DNA of 64,000 nt from Echinicola shivajiensis (lineage in GTDB: Bacteria; Bacteroidota; Bacteroidia; Cytophagales; Cyclobacteriaceae), in NCBI RefSeq assembly GCF_018642165.1, contig NZ_JAHHZM010000005.1, positions 62,001-126,000 on the forward strand. The letters run 5' to 3'. Of the stretch, positions 29,948 through 43,096 are shown piece by piece (the stretch's first letter is position 1; each line of letters begins with the position of its first letter). Under the pieces are notes generated by a model, which saw only the letters and a program-made list of their open reading frames with translations, was not told the origin of the DNA and searched no databases. A program made the position numbers and the translations under genes.

Positions 29948-31333
29948 ATGAATATTAAGAATTTGTTCAATAGAAGTATATGGACGGCCAGTCTAGCTGT
30001 ATGTACTGGTACTGCCGTAATGGCCCAGAATCCTTTGGTCAAGGACCAATTCACAGCGGATCCATCTGCCATGGTAGTAGGGGATAGGGTTTATGTTTAT
30101 CCTTCACATGATGTTTATTGGGAGGAAAATAACGGTAGGGAAAATTGGTTCTGCATGCAAGATTATCATGTTTTTTCCTCCGAAAATCTCACCGACTGGA
30201 CGGATCACGGGGTTATCCTCCGGCAAGAGAATGTCCCTTGGGGAAATCCCACTGCCAATAGCATGTGGGCACCTGACTGTATCGAAAACAACGGAAAATA
30301 TTATTTCTATTTTCCTGACCATAGCAATGCATCCAGTGTGAATGGTGAGGGCTTTACCATTGGGGTGGCTGTGGCAGACCATCCGGAAGGGCCATTTGTT
30401 CCCCAAGCAGAACCGATAAAAGGGGTAAAGGGAATAGATCCGAATGTGTTTATTGATGATGATGGCCAAGCTTATCTCTATTGGTCTCAAGGACATATTT
30501 ATGGAGCAAAGCTCAAAGAAAATATGCTGGAGTTGGCATCAGCGCCTGTGATTTTACAGGAGCTCCCGAGCAAAGGTCTGAAAGAGGGACCCTATATGTT
30601 CAAAAGAAAAGGTGGTTATTACCTGACCTACCCTCATGTGGAAAATAAGACTGAAAGACTTGAATATGCCCTGGGCAATAAACCTTTAGGGCCATTTGAG
30701 TTTCAAGGGGTGATTATGGATGAATCTCCCACAGGCTGCTGGACCAACCACCATTCGATCATCGATTTCAAGGGACAACATTATCTTTTCTACCACCATA
30801 ATGATTATTCTCCTGATTTTGATAAAAACAGGTCTATAAGAGCTGATAGTTTGTTTTTTGAAGCAGATGGAAGGATTCGAAAGGTAGTGCCTAGCCTACG
30901 GGGCATAGGATTGAGCAGTGCTTTTGAGAAAGTCCATCTGGATCGTTACAGTCAGCTCAGTGAAACTGGAGCTACTATTGCCTTTTTGGAGGAGTCAAAT
31001 CCATTTCTAGGCTGGAAAACGATTTTGGGAAATCAGGAAGGCTGGGTCAAATTTGATGCGGTGGATTTTGGTAAAGGAGATGCCCGAAGTATGACCTGGA
31101 GGGTCAGGGCTCCCCAAGGTGGAAAAGTTCAAATCAGACAAGGAAGCAAAGAGGGACAGTTAATCAGTGAGGTAGAGCTGGAGAGGAACGCAGAATGGCA
31201 ATCCATCACGGTTCCGGTGGCACATAGCGCTTCTGGTATTCAGGATTTGGTTTTACAAGGAAGCGGAACGATAGAAGTGGATTGGGTAAGGTGGGAAAAG
31301 CCCACGGAAGGGCTGGGAAGCTTATCGAAGTGA
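29948..31333 (+). CDS. GH43 arabinofuranosidase with C-terminal CBM6
   Basis: 461 residues with a signal peptide ending near VMAQ. The propeller (about 28-310) shows base Asp38 in TADPSAM, Asp in GIDPNVFIDDDG and acid Glu in KEGPYMFKRK. The C-terminal 135 residues form a CBM6-type module (WVKFDAVDFG, VQIRQGS, GSGTIEVDWVRW). GH43 plus CBM6 is the layout of arabinoxylan arabinofuranohydrolases. The gene resembles two others in the locus (35646 and 41657), suggesting local duplication. Expected to be periplasmic and to remove arabinose from xylan oligosaccharides. Confidence 0.88.
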   Translation: MNIKNLFNRSIWTASLAVCTGTAVMAQNPLVKDQFTADPSAMVVGDRVYVYPSHDVYWEENNGRENWFCMQDYHVFSSENLTDWTDHGVILRQENVPWGNPTANSMWAPDCIENNGKYYFYFPDHSNASSVNGEGFTIGVAVADHPEGPFVPQAEPIKGVKGIDPNVFIDDDGQAYLYWSQGHIYGAKLKENMLELASAPVILQELPSKGLKEGPYMFKRKGGYYLTYPHVENKTERLEYALGNKPLGPFEFQGVIMDESPTGCWTNHHSIIDFKGQHYLFYHHNDYSPDFDKNRSIRADSLFFEADGRIRKVVPSLRGIGLSSAFEKVHLDRYSQLSETGATIAFLEESNPFLGWKTILGNQEGWVKFDAVDFGKGDARSMTWRVRAPQGGKVQIRQGSKEGQLISEVELERNAEWQSITVPVAHSASGIQDLVLQGSGTIEVDWVRWEKPTEGLGSLSK

Positions 31334-31513
31334 AGTGGATATATAACTGAGTATGAATGTTTACAAGCTTGTATGTAGAAGGATGTTCTTTGCATTTTGC
31401 TCTAATGCTGGTTATTGTCCTTTTCCATTGATGAAAAGGACCAAAAATCTAGGCCAGTGGAGGATTCTTCAAATTGAGGCAATTTCGTTTACGAAGAGGT
31501 CACTGTTGGCTCA

Positions 31514-31623
31514 ATTTGATTTTGGACCAATTGCTATGGGCTGAAAATGAGTGGATCTCGCTCGTCCACTTCGCGAGCTAACTCATTTTCTTAACGCCCT
31601 CCACAATTGTCCCAAAACCGAAT
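31514..31623. repeat. Extended imperfect inverted repeat, MITE-like
   Basis: Within the 373-bp gene-free spacer 31334-31706. GAAAATGAGT (31543) pairs with ACTCATTTTC (31581-31590), with CTCGC/GCGAG nested inside. Pairing continues outwards with mismatches: GGACCAATTG at 31524 against CAATTGTCC at 31604, and ATTTGATTTTGG against CCAAAACCGAAT. No ORF inside. It could be a non-autonomous element remnant or a very long RNA hairpin. The rest of the spacer shows nothing recognisable. Confidence 0.5.
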
Positions 31624-31706
31624 GCTCCAAAAGGCCGAAACTGTGATTCCTATTTAATATATCGACTTTGCAAAATTACTTAAACCCATACTAATAAAAC
31701 TCAACA

Positions 31707-34184
31707 ATGAATAAACAAATAACCCTTTTAACAATTTTTATTTTGCTTTGTCTGTCCTGTGGGACTTCCGAAAAGGTGGACCAAAGCATCGAGGTTTCGG
31801 ATGTCCATTTGCGGCTTTGGTACGATGAACCTGCGAAAAAATGGGTGGAAGCTTTACCGGTCGGAAATGGCCGATTAGGGGCGATGGTATTTGGCGACCC
31901 CAAGAAGGAGACCATCCAACTCAATGAGAATACCTTATATGCCGGACAGCCTTATAGAAATGACAAGCCCGATGCCAAAGAAGCTTTAGCAGAAGCCAGA
32001 AAGCTGATTTTTGAAGGGAAGTATGATGAAGCGCAAGGACTTATCGATCAGAAGTTTTTTAGTGGTGTTAATGGGATGCCTTATCAAACATTGGGAAACT
32101 TAAGGTTGGATTTTAAAGGCGAGGATCCTACTTCCGATTATTATAGAGAGCTTGATCTGGAAACAGCCATAGCAAGCACCCGGTATAAAAAGGGCGGCGT
32201 AAACTATGAAACCAAAGTGTTCTCCTCCTTTCCTGATCAAGTGATTGTGGCCCAAATAACGGCAGATAAGACAGGTACCATCCAATTTTCAGCCACCATG
32301 GACCGTCCGGAGCAATTTGATCTGCACACCAATGGCAATGATGAATTGATCCTGACAGGAATTTCCAGCGATCATGAAGGCATCAAAGGAGGAGTAGCAT
32401 TTGAAGCACAGGTAAAAATTGTCACTGAAGGTGGTGAAATAACTGCTAATGGCAAAACTTTAGATGTAAGCGGTGCGGATATGGCCACCTTGTACATTTC
32501 CTTGGCTACCAACTTTGAAAACTACCAGGATATCTCCGGGGATGCGACTGCAAAAGCCAATGGCTATCTGGAAAAGGCTATCAACAAAGGTTTTGACGAT
32601 ATTTTAAATGATCATGTGGCCGATTACCAACAATACTTTAAGCGGGTGGGCCTTGATCTAGGGGAAACTGCCTCCGTAAATAAGCCCACAGATGACAGAA
32701 TTGCTGAGTTTTCACAGGGAAATGATCCGCAGTTAGTGGCCCTTTATTTTCAGTTTGGCCGTTACTTGTTGATTTCTTCTTCCCGTCCAGGAGGTCAACC
32801 GGCCAATTTACAGGGGATATGGGCAGATCAGCTCAAGCCTGCTTGGGATAGCAAGTATACGGTCAATATCAACACCGAAATGAACTACTGGCCTTCGGAG
32901 ATCACCAATCTAACTGAGATGAATGAGCCCTTGGTCCAAATGGTCAGAGAACTATCCCAAACAGGGAAGAAAACGGCTAGAGATATGTACGGAGCTTCGG
33001 GTTGGGTGATGCACCATAATACGGATATTTGGCGGATTACTGGACCAGTTGATGGGGCTTTTTGGGGACAATGGCCCATGGGTGGAGCCTGGCTTTCCCA
33101 ACATTTGTTTGATAAATATGAATATGCCGGTGATAAAAACTACCTGGAGTCTGTTTACCCTATTCTCAAGGAATCTTCCCAATTCTATTTGGACTTTTTG
33201 GTGGAAGAGCCAGACAAGGGCTGGTTAGTAGTGGTGCCTTCAGTATCACCTGAAAATGCACCTGCTACCGATCATGGCGCATCGGTTTCGGCAGGAACCA
33301 CCATGGACAATCAACTGGTTTTTGATGTTTTTACCAAAACTATACGTGCTGCAGAGGTGCTGGGAGTGGATGCAGAGCTGAGACAAAAAATTGACGAAAA
33401 GCTAGGGAAATTGCCTCCAATGCAAATAGGAAGCTGGGGTCAGCTGCAGGAATGGATGTACGATTGGGACAATCCAGAAGATCATCACCGACACGTTTCT
33501 CACCTATACGGGTTATACCCTTCCAATCAGATTTCTCCCTATCGTAATCCAGAACTGTTCAGTGCTGCACAAACATCTTTGGAAGCAAGGGGTGATGAAT
33601 CAACAGGTTGGTCCATGGGCTGGAAAGTAAACTTATGGGCGCGATTACTTGACGGCAACCATGCCTTAAAGCTGATCCAAGATCAGCTGTCACCATCGAT
33701 ACAACCTGATGGAAAACAAAAAGGAGGAACCTATCCCAATTTGTTTGATGCCCATCCACCTTTTCAGATCGATGGGAATTTTGGTTGTGCAGCAGGAATT
33801 GCTGAAATGTTGTTACAAAGCCATGATGGTGCTATCCATCTTTTGCCTGCTTTGCCCGATGCTTGGGAAGATGGTAAAGTGAGTGGTTTACGTGCCAGAG
33901 GTGGATTTGAAGTGGCGATGGAATGGAAGGAGAAAAAAACTCAGCAGGTAGTCATCAAGTCCTCTCTGGGGGGACTGTGCAGGATTCGATCTTATTTCCC
34001 CCTGAATGGAAAAGGACTTCAACCAGCCACTGGGAAAAACAGCAATCCATTTTTTCAGACTCCCGAAGTAAAACCGGCTTTGCTTGCTTCTGAAACTACA
34101 TTAGTGCCACCCGTTTTGGATGAAATATATGAATACGATTTGTCCACCAAAGCAGGTGAGAAATATGAACTTCAAGCTAAATGA
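31707..34184 (+). CDS. GH95 alpha-L-fucosidase/alpha-L-galactosidase family enzyme
   Basis: 825 residues. Lipoprotein signal with Cys18 ([10 protein letters not shown]). The N-terminal super-sandwich domain starts [26 protein letters not shown], followed by the (alpha/alpha)6 barrel. GH95 catalytic residues are visible: the water-activating Asn387 and Asn389 in NINTEMNYW, the acid Glu582 in [20 protein letters not shown], and Asp689 in [10 protein letters not shown]95 enzymes invert alpha-1,2-L-fucosides or alpha-L-galactosides. A GH95 alpha-L-galactosidase is known from the Bacteroides ovatus complex-xylan locus, so an L-galactose cap on xylan side chains is the favoured substrate here, by context. 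It restarts the gene run after the inverted-repeat spacer. Confidence 0.9.
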   Translation: MNKQITLLTIFILLCLSCGTSEKVDQSIEVSDVHLRLWYDEPAKKWVEALPVGNGRLGAMVFGDPKKETIQLNENTLYAGQPYRNDKPDAKEALAEARKLIFEGKYDEAQGLIDQKFFSGVNGMPYQTLGNLRLDFKGEDPTSDYYRELDLETAIASTRYKKGGVNYETKVFSSFPDQVIVAQITADKTGTIQFSATMDRPEQFDLHTNGNDELILTGISSDHEGIKGGVAFEAQVKIVTEGGEITANGKTLDVSGADMATLYISLATNFENYQDISGDATAKANGYLEKAINKGFDDILNDHVADYQQYFKRVGLDLGETASVNKPTDDRIAEFSQGNDPQLVALYFQFGRYLLISSSRPGGQPANLQGIWADQLKPAWDSKYTVNINTEMNYWPSEITNLTEMNEPLVQMVRELSQTGKKTARDMYGASGWVMHHNTDIWRITGPVDGAFWGQWPMGGAWLSQHLFDKYEYAGDKNYLESVYPILKESSQFYLDFLVEEPDKGWLVVVPSVSPENAPATDHGASVSAGTTMDNQLVFDVFTKTIRAAEVLGVDAELRQKIDEKLGKLPPMQIGSWGQLQEWMYDWDNPEDHHRHVSHLYGLYPSNQISPYRNPELFSAAQTSLEARGDESTGWSMGWKVNLWARLLDGNHALKLIQDQLSPSIQPDGKQKGGTYPNLFDAHPPFQIDGNFGCAAGIAEMLLQSHDGAIHLLPALPDAWEDGKVSGLRARGGFEVAMEWKEKKTQQVVIKSSLGGLCRIRSYFPLNGKGLQPATGKNSNPFFQTPEVKPALLASETTLVPPVLDEIYEYDLSTKAGEKYELQAK

Positions 34185-34202
34185 TCCTCATCATATAGTA
34201 AC

Positions 34203-35618
34203 ATGCTAAGACTGATTAAGCAATACAATAATAAAAGGCCGAATAGGAAGGCGCTAATGGTATCAATTCTGGTGTTACTGAATGTCCTGTCATTGATGGA
34301 CTGTGGACTTCAGGCCCAAGGTTGGAACCGTGACAGCCTTAATTGGCAGACCCAGCTGGACTACGGAGAAATGAAACAAAAGTTGGGACTTAAAGCCGCT
34401 ATGCGTCCAGGACCTTCCGGGGACCCTAGTGCCTCTAATGCAGCAAACACTGATGAATCTAAAGTGAGAAAATATACTTTGCCAGATCTTTTGGTGGCCA
34501 ATGAGGGGGACCTGATTACATCAGAGGATGCTTGGTGGAAGGTAAGAAGGCCCCAAATTCTCAAAGATTTGGAAACGGAAATGTTTGGAACTCTTCCAGA
34601 AAACTTGCCCGATGTGACCTGGCATTTGGTTGCTGAGAAGGATACCGTAATTGCAAATTATCCGGTAACCGAGAAGTTGCTTATCGGTAAAGTGGACAAT
34701 GCTTCTTTTCCCGAAATAGATGTGGAGATTGAACTGCTAGTGGGAATACCTGTAGCAGCTACCAAAGCAGTACCGGTTGTAATGGAGTTTGGGTTTATCC
34801 GCTGGCCATTTGGCAGTCCTCCTGCGGAGCCTAATAGTTATTTTATTTCTCCTTATGAACCACGTTGGAAACAGCAATTACTTAGCAAGGGATGGGGATA
34901 TGCTATTCTGGTTCCTTCAAGCATTCAGGCTGATCACGGTGCAGGCTTAAGATCAGGTATCATAGGTCTGGCTAACAAGGGCAAATTCCGGAACCCAAAA
35001 CAATGGGGAGCCTTGCGGGCTTGGGCATGGGGAGCCAGTAGGGCCATGGATTATTTCGAGTCAGATCCTGATGTGGATGCTTCCAGAATCGGTGTTGAAG
35101 GAACTTCACGTTATGGGAAAGCAGCATTGGTCACTATGGCATTTGACGACCGGTTTGCGCTTGGGTTTATAGGCTCTTCTGGAGCTGGTGGTGCATCAAT
35201 CCTGAGAAGGAACTTCGGTGAGCAGGTAGAAAACTTGGCCTCATCGGCTGAGTACCATTGGTTTTGTGGTAATTTTCTGAAATATGCCAGTGACCTTACC
35301 GTGGATGATCTTCCAATAGATGCCCATTCCTTAGTGGCGCTTTGTGCTCCAAGGCCTGTATTTATAAGTGCTGGTTCACCTTTTATAGAAGGACAGTGGG
35401 TGGATGCCAAAGGAATGTTTTTGGGCGGAGTCCACGCAAGTCAAGTTTATGAGCTTTTGGGCATGAAAGGATTTACCTCTTCGGGTTTTCCGGAAATGGG
35501 CGCTTCAATGACTGAAGGGGAGATTGCATACAGGCAACACGCAGGAGGCCATTCCACTGGACCCAACTGGAGCACATGGATCGCTTGGGCCTCCCGATAT
35601 TGGAACCAATTTAAATAA
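34203..35618 (+). CDS. CE15 glucuronoyl esterase
   Basis: 471 residues with a signal peptide after a short basic extension (ALMVSILVLLNVLSLMDCGLQAQ). Alpha/beta-hydrolase core with nucleophile Ser302 in VEGTSRYGKAAL (the GxSRxGK motif of CE15) and catalytic His450 in HAGGHSTGPNW; acidic candidates lie near SSAEYHWF. CE15 cleaves the ester between 4-O-methylglucuronate on xylan and lignin alcohols or other alkyl groups. It works with the GH115 glucuronidase encoded at 53927, since the freed acid becomes its substrate. It is 18 bp after the GH95 gene. Confidence 0.9.
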   Translation: MLRLIKQYNNKRPNRKALMVSILVLLNVLSLMDCGLQAQGWNRDSLNWQTQLDYGEMKQKLGLKAAMRPGPSGDPSASNAANTDESKVRKYTLPDLLVANEGDLITSEDAWWKVRRPQILKDLETEMFGTLPENLPDVTWHLVAEKDTVIANYPVTEKLLIGKVDNASFPEIDVEIELLVGIPVAATKAVPVVMEFGFIRWPFGSPPAEPNSYFISPYEPRWKQQLLSKGWGYAILVPSSIQADHGAGLRSGIIGLANKGKFRNPKQWGALRAWAWGASRAMDYFESDPDVDASRIGVEGTSRYGKAALVTMAFDDRFALGFIGSSGAGGASILRRNFGEQVENLASSAEYHWFCGNFLKYASDLTVDDLPIDAHSLVALCAPRPVFISAGSPFIEGQWVDAKGMFLGGVHASQVYELLGMKGFTSSGFPEMGASMTEGEIAYRQHAGGHSTGPNWSTWIAWASRYWNQFK

Positions 35619-35645
35619 AGAAATAATATTCTAAGCAAATAAAAA

Positions 35646-36605
35646 ATGAAACAGATATTCCGTTTAACCTTTCTTTTTTGTGTTGTAGTGATGGGGAAAT
35701 CTTATGGCCAGAACCCTATCATCCGTGAGGTTTTCACGGCAGACCCGGCACCGATTGTCTATAATGATACAGTCTTTTTATATACCAGCCATGATACAGC
35801 AAGTGTAGATGCCACCAACTACCAAATGAAAGATTGGTTGGTTTTTTCTTCCACTGATATGGTCAACTGGACCAATCATGGGGCGCCACTTTCCCCAAAG
35901 TCTTTCTCATGGGCTACGGGTGATGCTTATGCAGCCCATTGTATTGAAAGAAATGGTAAGTTTTACTGGTATGTATCCACTTTTCACAAAAAGGATGAAA
36001 ATAGTGGAGGTGGTGCGGCCATTGGAGTGGCAGTTGCTGACAGCCCTACAGGACCTTTTAAGGATGCTTTAGGAAAGGCTTTGATTGTTAATGAAATGAC
36101 TACGGATAACGAACATGGTTGGGATGATATTGACCCGGCAGTTTTTATTGATGATGACGGTCAGGCTTATCTCTATTGGGGCAATGGAAGCTGTAAATGG
36201 GCCAAGCTCAAAGACAATATGGTAGAATTGGACGGTCCTATTCACCATTTTAAGCCAAAGCATTTTATAGAAGGCCCTTGGGTATACAAAAGGAAAGACC
36301 TGTATTACTTGGTATATGCCAGTGCCGGTACCCAACCTGAAATGATAGAATACTGTACTGCTTCAAGTCCTGAAGGTCCTTGGACCTATCAAGGGATAAT
36401 TATGGACAATGTCCCCAATAGTTTTACAGTCCATCCTGGAATTGTGAATTATAAGGGGAAGGATTATTTCTTTTATCATAATGGGGTGCTGCCTAGCGGA
36501 GGAAGCTATCGCCGTTCGATCTGTGTGGACTATATGCACTATAACCCAGATGGCACCATTCAAAAAATAGAACAAACCCAACAGGGGGTACTGTCGGCAA
36601 AATAA
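35646..36605 (+). CDS. Compact GH43 arabinofuranosidase/xylosidase (no CBM)
   Basis: 319 residues, just a signal peptide and a five-bladed propeller. Base Asp33 in TADPAPIV, Asp in DIDPAVFIDDDG, acid Glu in IEGPWVYKRK, plus HPGIVNYKGKDYFFYHNG. The sequence closely follows the GH43 domain at 41657 but ends where the CBM6 would begin. It is 27 bp after the CE15 gene and 24 bp before the CE6 gene. It should trim arabinose or xylose from oligosaccharides; linkage unknown. Confidence 0.88.
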   Translation: MKQIFRLTFLFCVVVMGKSYGQNPIIREVFTADPAPIVYNDTVFLYTSHDTASVDATNYQMKDWLVFSSTDMVNWTNHGAPLSPKSFSWATGDAYAAHCIERNGKFYWYVSTFHKKDENSGGGAAIGVAVADSPTGPFKDALGKALIVNEMTTDNEHGWDDIDPAVFIDDDGQAYLYWGNGSCKWAKLKDNMVELDGPIHHFKPKHFIEGPWVYKRKDLYYLVYASAGTQPEMIEYCTASSPEGPWTYQGIIMDNVPNSFTVHPGIVNYKGKDYFFYHNGVLPSGGSYRRSICVDYMHYNPDGTIQKIEQTQQGVLSAK

Positions 36606-36629
36606 TCTTTAAAGCAAACAATCAAACCA

Positions 36630-39400
<2,771 letters not shown>

Positions 39401-39428
39401 GTGCCTAAGCAATAATGGAGTACTATTG

Positions 39429-39443
39429 AAACCTGACAGGTTT
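39429..39443. repeat. Palindromic repeat AAACCTGACAGGTTT
   Basis: Single copy of the palindrome seen at 29886, followed by TTCC, in the 105-bp spacer between the CE1 and GH97 genes. Confidence 0.7.
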
Positions 39444-39505
39444 TTCCTTGCTCTCAAATACAAATAGTAAGATTGTTGACTTCCAAATAATTCAAAAGTC
39501 CAAAA

Positions 39506-41452
39506 ATGAAAATTATTTCTTTTACGCTATTATTCGTCTTCTGCTTGTTGTTTACTGGGGAAACTCATGCACAAAATACCAAATCCGTTTCCAGTCCTGA
39601 TGGCCACCTTGAAGTCAGGGTGTCTATAAGCAATGGCAAGGCCCAATATACGGTTCACTATCAGGATAAGGTAATGTTGGATAACTCTCCTTTGGGACTG
39701 GTGACCAATGAGGGAGACTTTACCTCCAATATGAGTTTTGTGGATGCTTCTACTGGGAAAATCGACAAGTCCTACACCCAGGATAAGATCAAGGCTTCCT
39801 CTGTAAAGTATCAGTCCAACACCTTGACTTATATGGCAAAGAATGAGGAAGGAAAGCAAATTGCTTATCACTTTCAGGTGAGCGATCATGATATCGCATT
39901 TCGGTATGAATTGCCCAAATGGGGAGATACCAGGGTAACAGTAGTGGAGCGGGAAGTGACCGGGTTTAGGTTTCCTTCAGTTACTAGCGCTTTTCTCTCT
40001 TCCATGATGAAGCCCATGACGGGCTTTGCACGAACAGCGCCCAGCTATGAAAGTGGCTATGTGACGGATGCGGCTTTGGAAAGCACCACAGCGGAATATG
40101 GCTATGTTTTTCCTGGCTTGTTTAAAATCGGTGAAAATGGATGGGTACTGCTCTCTGAAACCGGGGTAGGAAGTAATTATAATGGAGCACACCTCAGTAG
40201 CTTTAAAGATGGAGTGTACACCGTGGAATATCCCCAAATGGAGCAAAATAATGGCTTTGGGAGCACAGGCGCACAAATAGGTCTTCCGGGCTTTACGCCT
40301 TGGCGCACCATTACCGTTGGAAAAACGCTCCAGCCGATTGTGGAAACCACCATTCCTTTTGATGTGGTGGAGCCGCTGTATGAGGCTTCCCAAGCTTACC
40401 AATATGGGAAAGGCAGCTGGAGCTGGATCGTATGGCAGGACAACAGTATGAATTATGAAGACCAGGTGCAGTATGTGGATTTGGCTGCAGCCATGGATTT
40501 TGAATACATCCTGATCGACGCCTGGTGGGATGAAAGAATTGGCTATGAAAAGATGGAAAAACTGATCGACTACGCCAATTCAAAAGATGTGGATGTATTC
40601 CTTTGGTACAATTCCAACGGGACGGCCAATGATGCTTTCCAGACACCTTTGAACAAAATGAATACCTCTATCGCCAGGAAAAAGGAAATGAAATGGCTGA
40701 AGGAAGCAGGGGTGAAAGGATTGAAAGTGGACTTCTTCGGTGGGGACAAGCAGGAGACCATGCGGCTATATGAAGACATCTTGGTGGATGCCAATGACCA
40801 TGGCTTAATGGTGATTTTCCATGGGACCACACTTCCTAGAGGATGGGAGAGAATGTATCCCAATTTTGTGGGAAGTGAAGCTGTCCTGGCATCGGAAATG
40901 CTCATATTTTCCCAAGGTGTCCGCGAGAAAGAAGCATTTTATGCCTCCTTGCATCCCTTTATCAGAAATGCAGTGGGCAGCATGGAGTTTGGAGGGGTTT
41001 TGCTTAATAAATTTCTTAATAGGGGAAATAGACAAGGCCAAGAGCGCTTGACCACAGATAGCTTCCAATTGGCCACTGGGGTACTATTTCAAAACCCTGT
41101 TCAGATGTTTGGTTTGACGCCAAACAACCTGACCGATGTGCCTGAATTTGAACTGGACTTTTTAAGAAAGCTGCCTACTACCTGGGATGAAACAGTCTTT
41201 ATTGATGGATATCCGGGCAAATACAGTGTCTTGGCACGAAGAAGTGGCAAGCATTGGTATATCGCAGGAGTCAATGCTGAAAATACTGCCAAGACCTTGA
41301 AAATTGATCTTCCTATGCTCAAAGGGCAAGAGGTATCACTGTACAATGACGATAAAGAAAGACAGCCCAAACTCCAAACTGTGAAAGTTGGGAAAAATGG
41401 AGAATTGACCGTTATGGTTCAGCCAAGGGGAGGATTTGTGTTAACTCACTAA
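39506..41452 (+). CDS. GH97 glycosidase of the retaining type (alpha-galactosidase or beta-L-arabinopyranosidase)
   Basis: 648 residues with signal peptide ending ETHAQ. N-terminal beta-super-sandwich (about 25-280, VSSPDGHLEVRVSI), TIM barrel (about 290-570), C-terminal beta-domain. The barrel has LIDAWWDE and the VKGLKVDFFGGD motif, whose Asp409 corresponds to the nucleophile of retaining GH97 enzymes such as B. thetaiotaomicron BT1871; inverting SusB-type enzymes lack it. A downstream Glu (GSEAVLASE) is a candidate acid/base. Retaining GH97s act on alpha-D-galactosides or the stereochemically similar beta-L-arabinopyranosides. In this locus it would remove terminal galactose from xylan side chains. 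Confidence 0.88.
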   Translation: MKIISFTLLFVFCLLFTGETHAQNTKSVSSPDGHLEVRVSISNGKAQYTVHYQDKVMLDNSPLGLVTNEGDFTSNMSFVDASTGKIDKSYTQDKIKASSVKYQSNTLTYMAKNEEGKQIAYHFQVSDHDIAFRYELPKWGDTRVTVVEREVTGFRFPSVTSAFLSSMMKPMTGFARTAPSYESGYVTDAALESTTAEYGYVFPGLFKIGENGWVLLSETGVGSNYNGAHLSSFKDGVYTVEYPQMEQNNGFGSTGAQIGLPGFTPWRTITVGKTLQPIVETTIPFDVVEPLYEASQAYQYGKGSWSWIVWQDNSMNYEDQVQYVDLAAAMDFEYILIDAWWDERIGYEKMEKLIDYANSKDVDVFLWYNSNGTANDAFQTPLNKMNTSIARKKEMKWLKEAGVKGLKVDFFGGDKQETMRLYEDILVDANDHGLMVIFHGTTLPRGWERMYPNFVGSEAVLASEMLIFSQGVREKEAFYASLHPFIRNAVGSMEFGGVLLNKFLNRGNRQGQERLTTDSFQLATGVLFQNPVQMFGLTPNNLTDVPEFELDFLRKLPTTWDETVFIDGYPGKYSVLARRSGKHWYIAGVNAENTAKTLKIDLPMLKGQEVSLYNDDKERQPKLQTVKVGKNGELTVMVQPRGGFVLTH

Positions 41453-41508
41453 ATAGAAGACCCGGATAAATGATGAAATCTAGCATAATCCCCAATGGAT
41501 AAGGGCAA

Positions 41509-41555
41509 AGACCTGTCAGGGTTGTATATCCCTGTTAAACAAACCTGGCAGGTCT
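41509..41555. repeat. Diverged paired palindromic repeat
   Basis: AGACCTGTCAGGGTT (41509-41523) and AAACCTGGCAGGTCT (41541-41555) form a stem with few mismatches and are diverged copies of the repeat at 29830. It lies in the 204-bp spacer between the GH97 and GH43 genes. Confidence 0.6.
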
Positions 41556-41656
41556 GCAACGATCGGACATCCAATAGGCATTGGTCTTCTGAGATGATTA
41601 ATTCGTGATAATAACCAATTGCCTCATTTATAGGGTAGTATAAAAAATATAGACAG

Positions 41657-43027
41657 ATGAAATTTATTTTCAGAATACTCATAATATCCGTGCTTATTTC
41701 AGGTACGGGTATTCTACAAACAAAAGCACAAAACCCTATCATTCAAACCTCCTATACTGCGGATCCCGCGCCTATGGTGTACAATGATAAGGTCTATTTA
41801 TACACCTCCCATGATGAGGATAATTCAACCTGGTTTACCATGAATGACTGGAGGCTGTACACGACCCAAGATATGGTCAACTGGACAGATCATGGAGCTG
41901 TGTTGTCCTATAAGGAATTTAGCTGGGGCAAGATGAATGCCTGGGCACCTCAGTGTATAGAACGGGACGGGAAATTCTATATGTATGTGCCGATTACTGA
42001 TAGAAACCATAAAAACGGCATTGGTGTAGCGGTAGCGGATAGCCCTTATGGCCCTTTCATCGATCCATTGGGCAAACCTTTGATCAGCAATAGTATGGCC
42101 GATATAGACCCGACTGTTTTTGTGGATGATGATGGTCAGGCATACCTGATGTGGGGAAACCCGGTGTGTTATTATGTGAAACTGAATGAGGATATGATTT
42201 CTCTTGAAGGGGAGATAGGACAGTTTCCCAATACGATATTAGCATTTGGCAAGCGTGAAGGGAAAGAGGATCCGCGACGTCCCACGACCTATGAGGAAGG
42301 CCCTTGGTTGTATAAAAGAAATGACCTGTATTACCTGCTCTTTGCGGCGGGTCCATTACCTGAACATATTGGCTATTCAACCAGTACCAGTCCGACTGGC
42401 CCATGGAAATACCAAGGCGTATTGATGCCCACCGAAGGCAGGAGCTTTACCAATCATCCAGGAATAGTGGATTTCAAGGGGAAAACCTATTTGTTCTATC
42501 ATAATGGCGCCTTGCCCGGAGGAGGTGGATTTACCCGATCCGTCTGTGTAGATGAGGTGAAGTTCAAAGAAGACGGGACCATTGTTCCCATGACAATGAC
42601 AGCAGGAATCACCAAGAGTTTAGGAACAATCAATCCTTATATCAAAAATGAAGCGGAGACCATTGCTTGGTCGGAAGGGGTAAAAGCCAATAAGAATGAG
42701 GTAGTGGGAAATTTTATAATAGCCACCAAAAACGAGGCCTATATCCAAGTAAAGCAGGTGGATTTTCGTGATAAAGGTCCTGCTGAATTTACGGCAAGGG
42801 TCGGGACTGTCCACAATGGCAATGTAAGTATAGAGATCAGACTTGACAGTATAGATGGAGCGCTATTGAGTACGGTCAATGTGCCGCTAACAGGAGGAGA
42901 TGACAGGTGGTCATTGGTGTCCACCGAAGTAAAACAGGTGGAAGGTGTCCATGACCTGTATTTTGTTTTCAAAGGAAAAGCACCCAATAATATCCTGTAT
43001 TTCGACTATTGGAGGTTTTCGGATTAG
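41657..43027 (+). CDS. GH43 arabinofuranosidase with C-terminal CBM6
   Basis: 456 residues with signal peptide [13 protein letters not shown]. Propeller with base Asp36 in TADPAPMV, Asp in [12 protein letters not shown], acid Glu in [11 protein letters not shown] and [18 protein letters not shown]. The C-terminal 140 residues are a CBM6-like module opening [14 protein letters not shown] and closing [11 protein letters not shown]. It is the closest relative in the window of the GH43 at 35646 and shares architecture with that at 29948. Likely a side-chain arabinofuranosidase bound to xylan through CBM6. Confidence 0.88.
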   Translation: MKFIFRILIISVLISGTGILQTKAQNPIIQTSYTADPAPMVYNDKVYLYTSHDEDNSTWFTMNDWRLYTTQDMVNWTDHGAVLSYKEFSWGKMNAWAPQCIERDGKFYMYVPITDRNHKNGIGVAVADSPYGPFIDPLGKPLISNSMADIDPTVFVDDDGQAYLMWGNPVCYYVKLNEDMISLEGEIGQFPNTILAFGKREGKEDPRRPTTYEEGPWLYKRNDLYYLLFAAGPLPEHIGYSTSTSPTGPWKYQGVLMPTEGRSFTNHPGIVDFKGKTYLFYHNGALPGGGGFTRSVCVDEVKFKEDGTIVPMTMTAGITKSLGTINPYIKNEAETIAWSEGVKANKNEVVGNFIIATKNEAYIQVKQVDFRDKGPAEFTARVGTVHNGNVSIEIRLDSIDGALLSTVNVPLTGGDDRWSLVSTEVKQVEGVHDLYFVFKGKAPNNILYFDYWRFSD

Positions 43028-43096
43028 CCAAGTCTTTTTTCTGAACGAAATTTTGAAATCAGCAACAATACATTGAATCAATTCAAAAACAATAAA

